NCBI GenBank assembly: GCA_030425685.1
Contig: JAUIAD010000001.1
Location: 186,001-250,000, forward strand
Source of the DNA: Gammaproteobacteria bacterium
GTDB taxonomy: Bacteria > Pseudomonadota > Gammaproteobacteria > Coxiellales > Coxiellaceae
Direction: 5' to 3'
DNA length: 64,000 nucleotides
Shown piece by piece: positions 28,157 to 37,406 of this stretch. The number at the start of each line of letters is the position of its first letter. Position 1 is the stretch's first letter. Under the pieces are notes generated by a model. The model did no database searches, was not told where the DNA came from, and worked only from the letters and a program-made list of their open reading frames with translations. The translations under genes were made by a program, and so were the position numbers.

Positions 28157-28711
28157 AATAACCTCTTAATATAGTTTTTTAATACAAGTTAACTTAGAAT
28201 AGTTGCGTAAGATTATCACTGTAATATTAAGATAGTCTTAAAGAAGGGATGAGTTCAGCTCTTAAACGAGGCTGGTCTATAAAAATAAATTTCTTAGATG
28301 AAGCTAGTGTTAAACTCCCTGAATTTAATAGGTTGCTTCAAAAGGCCTGGACCCTGGTAAAAAGAGCCAATAAAACTAGCGTATTATTAAATGCGTATAA
28401 TGAAGGGCATTCAGCCCTACGTGTTTTTTCCGCTAAATTATAAAGATACTCAACATTATAGCTAACCCTGAAAAAACAGCTTGTTTATACTAAATTTAAT
28501 ATAGTGCTATAGACATTCAAATCATAAAAAATATAACATCAGGCAACAATCACAATAGCTGGCAAATAATAAAAACGTTTGAATAAAGTGAGATTAATTT
28601 GTATGCAGCATTGCAAGGAATACAACAGTCACTATAACAACTAAGCATGGGTTAGCTTGGAAAGAGTTAATTTAGGATGTTGGTTTATAGTGTTTATGTA
28701 AGGATTATATA
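28157..28711. other. AT-rich gap in the accessory island
   Basis: These 555 bases between divergent genes hold one short open frame (described next) and otherwise AT-rich sequence in which I see no clear promoter, repeat or RNA. Confidence 0.5.
28249..28443 (+). CDS. Possible small protein, 64 aa
   Basis: The open frame encodes MSSALKRGWSIKINFLDEAS and continues with a basic, amphipathic-looking helix (LLQKAWTLVKRANKTSVLLN). A purine-rich AAGAAGGG lies directly against the ATG, too close for a good Shine-Dalgarno. There is no recognised family. It may be a chance frame or a gene remnant. Confidence 0.25.
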   Translation: MSSALKRGWSIKINFLDEASVKLPEFNRLLQKAWTLVKRANKTSVLLNAYNEGHSALRVFSAKL

Positions 28712-30058
28712 GTGAAAGATCAATTAGGGCGTCAAGACTCAGGTCATAGTGTTGGAGATAGGGTTAAGCAGTTTGGTAGTGGCTCGCCATCTGCATCAAG
28801 TCTTGGAAAAGTTGAAAAGCAATTTTCGGGAAGTAACGCAGCAACGACAGATGATGGTTTTACTTTTGATGATGATGCTTCGACATTATCAACTGAAACG
28901 CGTAGTGATAGCGAAGAGGTCGCACTGTTGGCTGATGATGGTAGTGCAAGTGGTAGCGTATATCTTGATGATACGTTAGATGTAGAGTCAAATGCAGAAT
29001 CAAAAATACCATTAGATCGACAACAGCTTCATAATAATCCTAGTAAAGTTAACGAAAATGGGTTGGTAAATGTTGAAGATATCCAGAGTATTCTAAGCAC
29101 GGTTACAGAAATAAAAATTAAGTTGCTGGATAAGACGCTAACAGAAAGCCAACGATCCTCTTTGGTGCAGCTTGTTAAAATGATTGATGGTGTTTTGAAT
29201 TTAGTTAATCGGATACCGCCAAGTGCGGACGACATAAAGGAATCAGATTTTATTGAGTTAAAATCACAGGGGCAAATGGTTCGTGTGCATATTGAGCTGT
29301 ATTTAAAAAAAGAGAGAGAAGTTGGTAATTCCGAAGAAATATCAATTGACTGGCTGCAGAAGGTAATAACGTGGCAGAATATCTTAACCTCTGCTATAGA
29401 GAGAGCTTTAAATACGATGAATAACCTCAGGCATAGCGGCGCTCGCCTGAGTTTACGTAATTCCGTTGAGCCAGTAATTCATATTTCTGATCGTGAGTAT
29501 TCACAGTTGTTTGCAGTGTGTGATGGTTTAACAGATGGATTAGACAAATACATAATCGGCTGTATTCAACCTAAGATTGATACGAAAGTAAATGTCGCTG
29601 TTTTTATTATTTCTGCAATGGTTACCAGTCCAGTAGCAGTTTCTATGTATAAGCATATTAGTGGTAAATTGGTGCTTAGTACCTTGGCTGTTCCCCATAT
29701 TGCTGTACCCGCTATCCTTTCTGCAATTATCCTATATGGACTGTATCGTTTGCAGTTATATTGTATTTCACGTTATCAACTTAAGAAAAGGAAAAGGGAG
29801 ATTGAGGAAGATATTGAAAGTCGCGCTTTAGGGCTAAAAGTTTTTAATACTGTTCAAAATGATATTATTAAAGGTTTAGTCAATGATGTTAAAAAACAGG
29901 AGGAAGAGATATCTCAATTGCGGGAGTCTCAAAATTTAACTGAAGATCAATCAGTAGCTGAATATAAATCACCTGAAGTAAGAGGTAGTCGCAGGAGAAG
30001 TGTCGGTGCGCATATACGTAATGCGAGTAGTATAGCGTTATCCCCTGGTGCTAGTTAA
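28712..30058 (+). CDS. Hypothetical membrane-hairpin protein (island gene 3)
   Basis: This 448-aa protein starts at GTG 28712 with AAGGA 8 nt upstream. Residues 1-125 are Ser/Asp/Gly-rich and acidic, probably disordered. About 120-290 is helical. Two hydrophobic segments form a hairpin at about 293-313 (VNVAVFIISAMVTSPVAVSM) and 320-345 (LVLSTLAVPHIAVPAILSAI and on). A coiled coil follows (KKRKREIEEDIESR to KKQEEEISQLRESQ), then a basic Ser-rich tail. With no signal peptide, this domain order resembles bacterial proteins that insert into host membranes; that is inference. The next gene follows 61 nt later on the same strand. Confidence 0.65.
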   Translation: MKDQLGRQDSGHSVGDRVKQFGSGSPSASSLGKVEKQFSGSNAATTDDGFTFDDDASTLSTETRSDSEEVALLADDGSASGSVYLDDTLDVESNAESKIPLDRQQLHNNPSKVNENGLVNVEDIQSILSTVTEIKIKLLDKTLTESQRSSLVQLVKMIDGVLNLVNRIPPSADDIKESDFIELKSQGQMVRVHIELYLKKEREVGNSEEISIDWLQKVITWQNILTSAIERALNTMNNLRHSGARLSLRNSVEPVIHISDREYSQLFAVCDGLTDGLDKYIIGCIQPKIDTKVNVAVFIISAMVTSPVAVSMYKHISGKLVLSTLAVPHIAVPAILSAIILYGLYRLQLYCISRYQLKKRKREIEEDIESRALGLKVFNTVQNDIIKGLVNDVKKQEEEISQLRESQNLTEDQSVAEYKSPEVRGSRRRSVGAHIRNASSIALSPGAS

Positions 30059-30119
30059 TACCTTAATTATTAAATAGAAGAAAAGAAAAATAAGTTTATA
30101 ACTAAATAAAGGAAATAAA

Positions 30120-31436
30120 ATGCGTTGTCCGAGTAAAGAAGAGTTGTTAAGTCAGCTTAATCATGTTTTAGTATCAAATAAAAAAATAGAGCGTCCATCA
30201 GGATTTTCGTGGTTATATAGTCTTGCAGCTAAGAAAACGCTGATTGATGAACTTAAAGAAATACACGATAAGCTTAACGATGATCAGAAAAGTATTTCGG
30301 TTGAGCATACTGATGCCTATAAGAAAATTTTAGTTACCTGTCTGTCATATTCATCTCTGATACGAATATATAATGCTGAGCATTTTAAAGATTTGAAGTT
30401 GTCTGATTTAGAGGTTTTGTTTGCTAAGGCCTTTAGGGATAGCGATGAAAAATTTACGTTAGATAACAAGGAGGATCTTAAAGGGTTCTATGACTTATCT
30501 CAAGCTTGTTATGTTAAAGATTTAAAAGCAAATGATGTTTCATTTTCACTGCCTGCGAACATTAAAACACAGCGCACAAGGTCTGTCGTAGATCCCAATG
30601 AGTATCGTCGGCGGCAAAGACGGGCAGCTAGCTATGCAGCAAGCGAAGCAGGCGATTATGTACGCTCCCCAAGTCGAGATCCAAGGTCATTTCCTCAGCA
30701 AAGAACCCGTCATGCTAGAAAAGCTATTGATAGGTATAATGAAATAAAACGTATGCAGTCACAAGTTTTATCGCAAAAAATACATGATGATTTAGATCAG
30801 TACACAAGAGATATGGCGCATAATGAGCTTAAACCAATGACAAATTATGCCTTATTTGGACGATATTATGCTGTATTTAAGGTAATTAAAGACATGGGTG
30901 ATCAGCAGCGCAAAGCAAGAATTGTAGAATCAGATTGGTATCAAGATCTTTTTATTGATTTAGTGAAAAAAGGCGCTAAGGATTCACGTAAGAAGCACAA
31001 GCTGGATAAATTTCTTAAAGATGATACATGCTTTGCTAAGGAACACCGACAGGCTATCAGTGATCAGCTGAAAGCTTTCAAGGGGAAGTATCGCTACGTT
31101 ATACCTGCTGACTTTTATAGTAAAGAACAAGCAGAATTTATTGCGATGATAGCGGCGGTAGTGAAAAAAATGTTAGATCTAAAGGATCTTAAGTGTAGCT
31201 TAATTATTTTTACTGCGCAGCTAGAGGGTAAAGTTAAAACATTTTTGAGTGAGCAAGTGGAAGAAAAGTTTATAGATACTTCTGATCAAGAGAGTGAGCT
31301 TTGTGGGTCCCCAGTTGCTGATAGAAGTGCTTTATTTAAAACAAGCTTTAAAGATAGAGGAGAAGGCAGTCCTTCTGACGAGGATGAGAAAGATAAAGAT
31401 GATGAGGACGTCGTCAGCTCTGTTAATGGTTTGTAA
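30120..31436 (+). CDS. Hypothetical protein with Arg-rich patch and acidic tail (island gene 4)
   Basis: This 438-aa protein is unrecognised. It is mostly helical and hydrophilic. An Arg/Ser-rich patch at about residues 160-205 (EYRRRQRRAASYAASEAGDY, then SPSRDPRSFPQQRTRHARKA) could bind nucleic acid or act as a nuclear-localisation-like signal. The last 30 residues are strongly acidic (SPSDEDEKDKDDEDVVSS). Acidic C-terminal tails occur among Dot/Icm substrates, but this alone proves nothing. AAAGGAAATAAA precedes the ATG. It probably shares a transcript with the gene before it. Confidence 0.65.
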   Translation: MRCPSKEELLSQLNHVLVSNKKIERPSGFSWLYSLAAKKTLIDELKEIHDKLNDDQKSISVEHTDAYKKILVTCLSYSSLIRIYNAEHFKDLKLSDLEVLFAKAFRDSDEKFTLDNKEDLKGFYDLSQACYVKDLKANDVSFSLPANIKTQRTRSVVDPNEYRRRQRRAASYAASEAGDYVRSPSRDPRSFPQQRTRHARKAIDRYNEIKRMQSQVLSQKIHDDLDQYTRDMAHNELKPMTNYALFGRYYAVFKVIKDMGDQQRKARIVESDWYQDLFIDLVKKGAKDSRKKHKLDKFLKDDTCFAKEHRQAISDQLKAFKGKYRYVIPADFYSKEQAEFIAMIAAVVKKMLDLKDLKCSLIIFTAQLEGKVKTFLSEQVEEKFIDTSDQESELCGSPVADRSALFKTSFKDRGEGSPSDEDEKDKDDEDVVSSVNGL

Positions 31437-31734
31437 TCGATGCCACCTTTATTTTTTTGTAGTGGCTTACAGAGTGAGACTGTCTTTGTATTTTCAGGTA
31501 GTTTTTCTCATGAAGTTGCTATGTCAAAAAGCGGGTTTATGCGTTATATTGGTTGGCAAATAAATGATGTAATAAATTGAATTTGATAGGGTGTAAGGAG
31601 AAGTGAAGTTTAAAAAAATAATAGGCGCCAATTACGAAAGGGCCTAATTAATATTTATTCACGTAATTATAATTCGTGTAAAGAATTTGCTTTTATCCTG
31701 CTGCCACTACACTAAGTATTATAGAGGTAGATCT

Positions 31735-32613
31735 ATGAGAACTAACAACAGCTCAAGTGAATTAATTGAATTACAGCCAAGAAGTCAATCAAATTCTGTT
31801 GGTAGTAGCTATCAAAAAGAAGCTCAGCCAGATAAGAAAGAAATTACTTCATTTGCATCATTTGTAGAAGGTGTGATTAATAATAATGAAGAAAAATGTT
31901 CTCGCAAGATCTGCAAAGAGGTTCTGTGTGGATGGAAGTACTTCCATGTTATTTTTGATGATAATAGCCAAGGCGAGGCGCTAGTTTCGACCATTAGTAA
32001 AATGTTCAACAAAATTCAGTCTCAAGCACCTAAGTTTTATAGAGTGCCAATTTTGCGTAATAGCGAGCGAGTGTATTGGCATCCAGCATATAAAGATAAG
32101 CTTGAAGCGTTAGTGGCTGGCTATAAGATCATGCTTTCTAATAGTGATCGTAGGGCGGAGTGGTTAAAGGAAATTGAGAAAGATTACTCTCACAATCCTG
32201 ATGTAAGATTGGCGCTGACTGAAGTGGCACGGGCGCATGATGTGCTTGAGGATAAGTTAAAAAACTCTATGGATCCAATTTGGATTATCTTTAGAAGAAA
32301 CATGTTCCCGGACAGTTTTCTGCGCAAGGCATTGTATTTTCATCCGGCAGCAATGCTTTTTGAACCGGGATGCTATTATATTCGTATTCATAAGTCTGCA
32401 TATAACGCTGTTGCTCAATGTTGTGGGCTTCCATTAGAGCCTTTTGTTAAGTCTTCTCTAAATCGACACGTATTATTTACCATTAAAGAGAAGACACCAC
32501 AAACAGCTATTATTACAGAAGATAATAATATAAATAGCGCAGCCGTAGAAAAAATAGTTAGCGCGATTGAGGTATCTGATGATGAGAAGTGCTCAGTACC
32601 CTGTTCTATTTAA
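31735..32613 (+). CDS. Hypothetical protein (island gene 5), coupled to the ankyrin gene
   Basis: This 292-aa protein is unrecognised. The first 40 residues are Ser/Gln-rich and probably disordered. The rest is mixed helix/strand with several cysteines (EKCSRKICKEVLCGWKYF) and a central charged helical part (RAEWLKEIEKDYSHNPDVRL). I start at ATG 31735 with GAGG at 31723-31726; the frame is open 48 nt further up without a ribosome site. Its 3' end overlaps the next gene by 35 nt in another frame, so translation of the two is probably coupled. The 298-base gap before it shows nothing I can name. Confidence 0.65.
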   Translation: MRTNNSSSELIELQPRSQSNSVGSSYQKEAQPDKKEITSFASFVEGVINNNEEKCSRKICKEVLCGWKYFHVIFDDNSQGEALVSTISKMFNKIQSQAPKFYRVPILRNSERVYWHPAYKDKLEALVAGYKIMLSNSDRRAEWLKEIEKDYSHNPDVRLALTEVARAHDVLEDKLKNSMDPIWIIFRRNMFPDSFLRKALYFHPAAMLFEPGCYYIRIHKSAYNAVAQCCGLPLEPFVKSSLNRHVLFTIKEKTPQTAIITEDNNINSAAVEKIVSAIEVSDDEKCSVPCSI

Positions 32614-35600
32614 AGTTGTATTTCCTCCAGCGGTAAGTGAATCTCTCGAAGATATACGAAATGGAGCATGGCGCACGACAGTGTATGGTATCACCCAGCC
32701 TAAAGATATCAGTGGTAAACGATGGCTGTATAAGAAACCATTAAGATGTTTGGATAAGCATATTGGCAGATATCGTGTCACTGCAAGAGGTGTGCTAAAA
32801 ATTGGTGAAGAAAAAATGCATGCTGATACAGCAGGCTTTTCGAAACCGCAATCATTTTCATTGGCAACTTGCACAATGAAACCCAGGCCCTTTGGGACCA
32901 ATGCACGCGATATTGATCGTCGGGAAGTATTATCTGGCTTTTGGATGCCTTGGGAACCCGTTTGTAAAGATCCATTAAAAGCTAAAAACGTACGTATTCA
33001 CTCAATAAGTAGCTGTGATTTGGGCTCTTATGCTCGCCAATATTATTTTCCTAGTAAGAGAATGGCAGAGAGTAGCTTTAAGGAAAAGGTAGGTGATGGA
33101 GATTTTTTTCATAGTCTAGGTGAGTTAGAGTGGTCTTGGCAGTCTGGGGGGGTATCTGATTTAGAGCATAACGAGGTGTTGGCTCGCGCAAGGTGGATGC
33201 TCGATAAAAAACATGCACTTGTATGCTTCTCACCTCACTCTATAGCGGCAAGATTGCTTACGTTGATTCGAAAGCATGATTTTTTTAAGCGTATCATAAA
33301 TTGGAAAAAGAAAGATGATACAGTAATACCTCGGGATTATGATATACCTCTAAAATTTTATTCAGTAGATGAGTGTACTGATTATACTCTTGCAATGCAG
33401 AACAAAGATTTTGAGCAGGCAATAGATAGCATTGATCCATTGGTACAGCGTTTATTATTGTTTTATACCATTCAAAAAAATAATTTTCATGTAACTAAAG
33501 AACAGCAAGAAGAATGTTTTAAAAACATAAAGTGGTTGTTATCCATTGCAGAGTCATTAACGTATGAAAGCAGTGAATTATTCTACAGTAACTTTATACG
33601 AGTTCACTGGTGTGCGCTTATAAAAAGTAATTGTGAAAAAAAAATAGAAGACAGGGTTGCGATTTATATAAATATCTTTAATTGTGTACACCCTGAAAAT
33701 TTATATTCTATATATATGGGTTTTGCAACTGGGAAAGAGAAGCTTGTTGATAATCAAAGCACTAGAAGCGAAGTATTGATAAGTATATTTTATGTGCTTC
33801 ATGCGGCTGGATATACCATGCCTGTGGTTGATTTTATAAAAATGGTTAGGCTGGCACCTGCAGAGCACCAGTATGCTATCTATATCCAGCGATGCCGAAA
33901 TCAATACCTGTTAAAAGCTATGAAAGCAAGAGATTTTGATCAAGCAGAGCAGTTGATAGCGTTGGGGGCAAAAGCAGACTACTTTAAGTGGGCTCCTAAT
34001 GAAGTATTATCACTGGGTTTAGCTGTTAAGAGTGGTAGAATGGATTTGGCTGAGCGTATGCTTGATGATAAAGGAGTTGGTATAGAGGAGCTGTCTCAGG
34101 CCGCATATTTCTTAATAAGAGATAAGTATTCAAGTAGCGATCGATTACTCCAAAAAATAGGACTAAGTTCTAAATATCAATATTCTTATGCTGTTAAATA
34201 TGCTATGAAAGTTCGTGATGAGCAGTTTCTAGTAGAATATTTTTCTAGTACGGCAGTTTCCGCTTACCATTCACATGAGCTATCTAGTATATTTTTGTGC
34301 GCCTTATATTATGATCTGCAAGTGCTAATAGAGTGCTTTCTTGAGAAAAAATATATTGATGATTTGTTACCAGTTATAGTCTTTACACTAGCTTCTCAAC
34401 AGCTACACTTTCAATTAAAAATCTTGTTATGTGCCCGCTATATAGATGTTAATAGGTATCGTGATCCACAGTTTGGCTGGAGTGCATTACATTTTGCAGT
34501 AAATAGTAGGTATTACCGGATCGTTGCGCTGCTTTGTAAGGCTGGTGCAGATATTAGTTGTTATGCCAATTACAAAGGCACTCCAGTTGATATTGCTGTT
34601 AGTTTTAATGATGAAAGATTATTAATGTCTATTTTTAGCAATATTAACTGGGCTAGGTATTTGACTAATCACACAGTCAGCTTTACAAAGCTGTTAGAAA
34701 AACTTATTGGTTTTCCTTTAAGTGTGTGTGACCTAATTGGTATTTTTAAGATTATACAAACGTATAAAGTAGCTTTACCGTTCGCCGTAAAAAAACAAGT
34801 TCAATCGAAAAAAAATTTATTATTATTTGATTTTGTCGAATCAAAGCGGTATCAAGAAGCTGAAGAGTTGCTGCTACTAGGTGCAGAATCAAAATGCTTT
34901 CAATCATCTAATGGTGTTCAATCAGCCGTGCTGATGGCGCTAGGGGCCGGTGAACTTGAATTGGCTATAAAGATTTACAATAATGCAGTGATTAAAGATT
35001 CGTATGAGCAATGTTATGTTGCTTACCTACTATCAGTAGTAAGTCATATTGACGAAGCCGTTAGACAACACTTTTTTCCTGATAATCAACAGTATTTAGA
35101 TAGAGCGTTGTTTTTCGCTGTTTTTGATGGGCGATTAGATAAGGCGTTGGCTTTATTAGCGTCAGGGGCAAGAGTAACCAAAGCTGGATTTTATTTTGAA
35201 ACAAACAATGTTCTGCTTCTCTCAATTGAGCGTGGCTATGATGAGCTGTTGCAGGTGATTTTGTCACAAGAGCGATATGTGGATGTTGGTATCCTATCTG
35301 TAGCTGTGTTGTATATGGGCATGAAAAATAAAACGAAGTATTTATCTCATATGCTGAATTATGAAGGAGTTAATGTTGATTTGAATTTCTGTACAGGAAA
35401 TGCTTGGAATGCGCTTTTTTATGCAATAGATTTTGAAAATATATTCGCCATAGAATTACTCTGTCAATATGGCGCAGATATTAATTTTGTTGATAATGCG
35501 GGTCAAAGTATTATTGAGGCGCTAATTCAAAAGAATAATAAATTTCTTATGATTGCTTTATATAAGAATATTATTGATCTCTCCTTGGTGGTAAAAGACA

Positions 35601-36583
35601 AGCGGTATCTTCTGATTACGGCATGTGTACACTTTGAAATTGATCTCTCAATTAATAGTTCATTTACTCTTGAATTAAAAAGGGAGTTGTTCTATGAAGC
35701 GTGCCACCGCTGTAATTTGCAACTGATGGATTTGATGATCTCTTGTGAAGACAAATTGCTTTTAGGTGATGATCTGCAAGATTACGATCGGTTTTGTGAT
35801 TCGCTTATTTTAGGGAAAAAATTTATTTTTAATGCTTTTCAAAAAAACTTCCCTGACCGTTGGAATGACCTACAAAGTAATGACACATTTATTAATACCT
35901 ATCTGAAAAAAATTAATTCATATTATGAAAATTTAAAGAACCCTAAACTTGAAGAGCTTGGGTGTTTGCAGTATGTGCTGCCAACGCGGGATCATGTGGT
36001 TCAGTATCATCAGTGCTTGTTATCACTTATTGCTAGAGCGCTATCACTTAAGCTATATAAATTATCCCGTAATATGATCTCTGCTTTTTTATTGAAGAGT
36101 CCCTATCAGCCAGCTATCTTGTGTATTATTGACACCATTGAACTATTTGACAGTGTAGATAGGCTAGCTGCTTTCGCAAATATCATGATTACTCACTTCA
36201 AACCACAACACTGTACTGTCAGTAATATTCAACCTATATTGGCGTGCTGTATTAAAGATTTAAATGATGATGTAGGCGATATTAATAAACATCGTGGTTA
36301 TAAACAGGTAGTAATCGCTATGAGTATTGTAGCACTTTCTATTTTAACAGGTGTTTGTCTTAGCGGAGCAATATTGGCTGTTCCCTTTCTATTGGGTGTG
36401 AAGTCGCTATTAGGTGTGGCCGGAACAGGTGTGGCAGCGGGTGCTACCGCCTTAGGTGTGCAGTGTGGATTATTTTCTACTTATAATTATATTTGTAATA
36501 AAAAATTTACTGTAAGGCCAATGACTAATTCATCTATCAAGCTGTCTAAAGAAAAGCATAAATTAAAATCTTTAGTGTGTTAG
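32579..36583 (+). CDS. Very large ankyrin-repeat-like protein with C-terminal membrane hairpin (island gene 6)
   Basis: This 1334-aa protein has an unrecognised N-terminal 440 residues, then degenerate ankyrin-like repeats: FDQAEQLIALGAKADYFKWA, GWSALHFAVNSRYYRIVALL with CKAGADISCYANYKGTPVDI, YQEAEELLLLGAESKCF, LDKALALLASGARVTKAG, and NAWNALFYAIDFENIFAIEL with CQYGADINFVDNAGQSIIEA. Near the C-terminus (about 1243-1300) two long hydrophobic segments form a likely membrane hairpin, followed by a short basic tail. There is no signal peptide. GAGG 6 nt before ATG 32579 supports this start inside the previous gene. Ankyrin proteins of this size in intracellular bacteria often act on host proteins; that role is inferred. 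Confidence 0.75.
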   Translation: MMRSAQYPVLFKVVFPPAVSESLEDIRNGAWRTTVYGITQPKDISGKRWLYKKPLRCLDKHIGRYRVTARGVLKIGEEKMHADTAGFSKPQSFSLATCTMKPRPFGTNARDIDRREVLSGFWMPWEPVCKDPLKAKNVRIHSISSCDLGSYARQYYFPSKRMAESSFKEKVGDGDFFHSLGELEWSWQSGGVSDLEHNEVLARARWMLDKKHALVCFSPHSIAARLLTLIRKHDFFKRIINWKKKDDTVIPRDYDIPLKFYSVDECTDYTLAMQNKDFEQAIDSIDPLVQRLLLFYTIQKNNFHVTKEQQEECFKNIKWLLSIAESLTYESSELFYSNFIRVHWCALIKSNCEKKIEDRVAIYINIFNCVHPENLYSIYMGFATGKEKLVDNQSTRSEVLISIFYVLHAAGYTMPVVDFIKMVRLAPAEHQYAIYIQRCRNQYLLKAMKARDFDQAEQLIALGAKADYFKWAPNEVLSLGLAVKSGRMDLAERMLDDKGVGIEELSQAAYFLIRDKYSSSDRLLQKIGLSSKYQYSYAVKYAMKVRDEQFLVEYFSSTAVSAYHSHELSSIFLCALYYDLQVLIECFLEKKYIDDLLPVIVFTLASQQLHFQLKILLCARYIDVNRYRDPQFGWSALHFAVNSRYYRIVALLCKAGADISCYANYKGTPVDIAVSFNDERLLMSIFSNINWARYLTNHTVSFTKLLEKLIGFPLSVCDLIGIFKIIQTYKVALPFAVKKQVQSKKNLLLFDFVESKRYQEAEELLLLGAESKCFQSSNGVQSAVLMALGAGELELAIKIYNNAVIKDSYEQCYVAYLLSVVSHIDEAVRQHFFPDNQQYLDRALFFAVFDGRLDKALALLASGARVTKAGFYFETNNVLLLSIERGYDELLQVILSQERYVDVGILSVAVLYMGMKNKTKYLSHMLNYEGVNVDLNFCTGNAWNALFYAIDFENIFAIELLCQYGADINFVDNAGQSIIEALIQKNNKFLMIALYKNIIDLSLVVKDKRYLLITACVHFEIDLSINSSFTLELKRELFYEACHRCNLQLMDLMISCEDKLLLGDDLQDYDRFCDSLILGKKFIFNAFQKNFPDRWNDLQSNDTFINTYLKKINSYYENLKNPKLEELGCLQYVLPTRDHVVQYHQCLLSLIARALSLKLYKLSRNMISAFLLKSPYQPAILCIIDTIELFDSVDRLAAFANIMITHFKPQHCTVSNIQPILACCIKDLNDDVGDINKHRGYKQVVIAMSIVALSILTGVCLSGAILAVPFLLGVKSLLGVAGTGVAAGATALGVQCGLFSTYNYICNKKFTVRPMTNSSIKLSKEKHKLKSLVC

Positions 36584-37365
36584 TTAGGGCTTGCTATGAT
36601 ATCTTTTACCAATACTTCTTTATCTTTCATTGCATCAACAGTGTAGACAAATCCATCCAGCGTGGTTTGCCATAGTTTTACACCATAAGTATCAATAAAT
36701 TTATTTTTGATGCTATCAGTATTTAATCGTTTAACAATTTTTGCATTTTCCAGCTGATATTGTAGTGTTCTATCTGTTATAGAAGTAATCGTAAACCCAG
36801 CATTTCGCAAAATAGTGCAGTATTCTTCTTGCGTATGCGCAAATAAGGAGAGGTTATCAACCTCACATAAGGATTGCATCTTTCTTCCCCATGATTGTGA
36901 TAAGGGGCTTAGCCAGTCATTAATAATAAGATATCCATCAGGTTGAAGAACGCGGTGAATCTCATTAAAGAGAGGCTGCTTATCTTGTACGTGAACCAAG
37001 ACACCTTTGCTGTAGACAATATCAAATTGCTGGTCGGCAAAGGGTAATCTTTCAGGTTGATCATAGCTTTGGAAGTTTATTAATGATTGGTAATCTGGTG
37101 GAATTCGTTTCGTGGCTTCCTCTACCATCCAGGGGTTAATCTCAAGGCCGGTAATGTTGGCAGCGTAGGTTTTAGCAAGATGGATTGCTACGCCACCTAG
37201 ACCTGAGCCTATATCTAAACAGGTGCTGTTATTAATATCGATGCTTGAAAATAGCTGCTCGATTTCCTTCGTGCCACCTTCGGACATCATTCCCTTGCCG
37301 TATGCAAGTTCTAGGCCTCGGCAGTAGTTTTGTGGATACTCGGCAATAATTTTTTTAAAACTCAT
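36580..37365 (-). CDS. SAM-dependent methyltransferase, phosphoethanolamine N-methyltransferase-like
   Basis: This 261-aa class I methyltransferase has motif I CLDIGSGLGGVAIHLAKTYA, the acidic GLEINPWMVEEA, and the post-motifs FDIVYSKGVLVHVQDKQPLF and LQPDGYLIINDW. The N-terminal segment GLELAYGKGMMSEGGTKEIE resembles the YGxxxxSxGG motif of phosphoethanolamine methyltransferases (PMT), whose motif I is also DIGSGLGG. It could therefore make phosphocholine for phosphatidylcholine; substrate assignment is by resemblance only. It is convergent with the ankyrin gene and overlaps its end by 4 nt. The start at 37365 begins MSFKKIIAEYPQNY. Confidence 0.7.
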   Translation of the reverse strand: MSFKKIIAEYPQNYCRGLELAYGKGMMSEGGTKEIEQLFSSIDINNSTCLDIGSGLGGVAIHLAKTYAANITGLEINPWMVEEATKRIPPDYQSLINFQSYDQPERLPFADQQFDIVYSKGVLVHVQDKQPLFNEIHRVLQPDGYLIINDWLSPLSQSWGRKMQSLCEVDNLSLFAHTQEEYCTILRNAGFTITSITDRTLQYQLENAKIVKRLNTDSIKNKFIDTYGVKLWQTTLDGFVYTVDAMKDKEVLVKDIIASPN

Positions 37366-37406
37366 TGCAGCAGTCGCTATCGGTTAATTTTACCAAGCCT
37401 TTGAAA

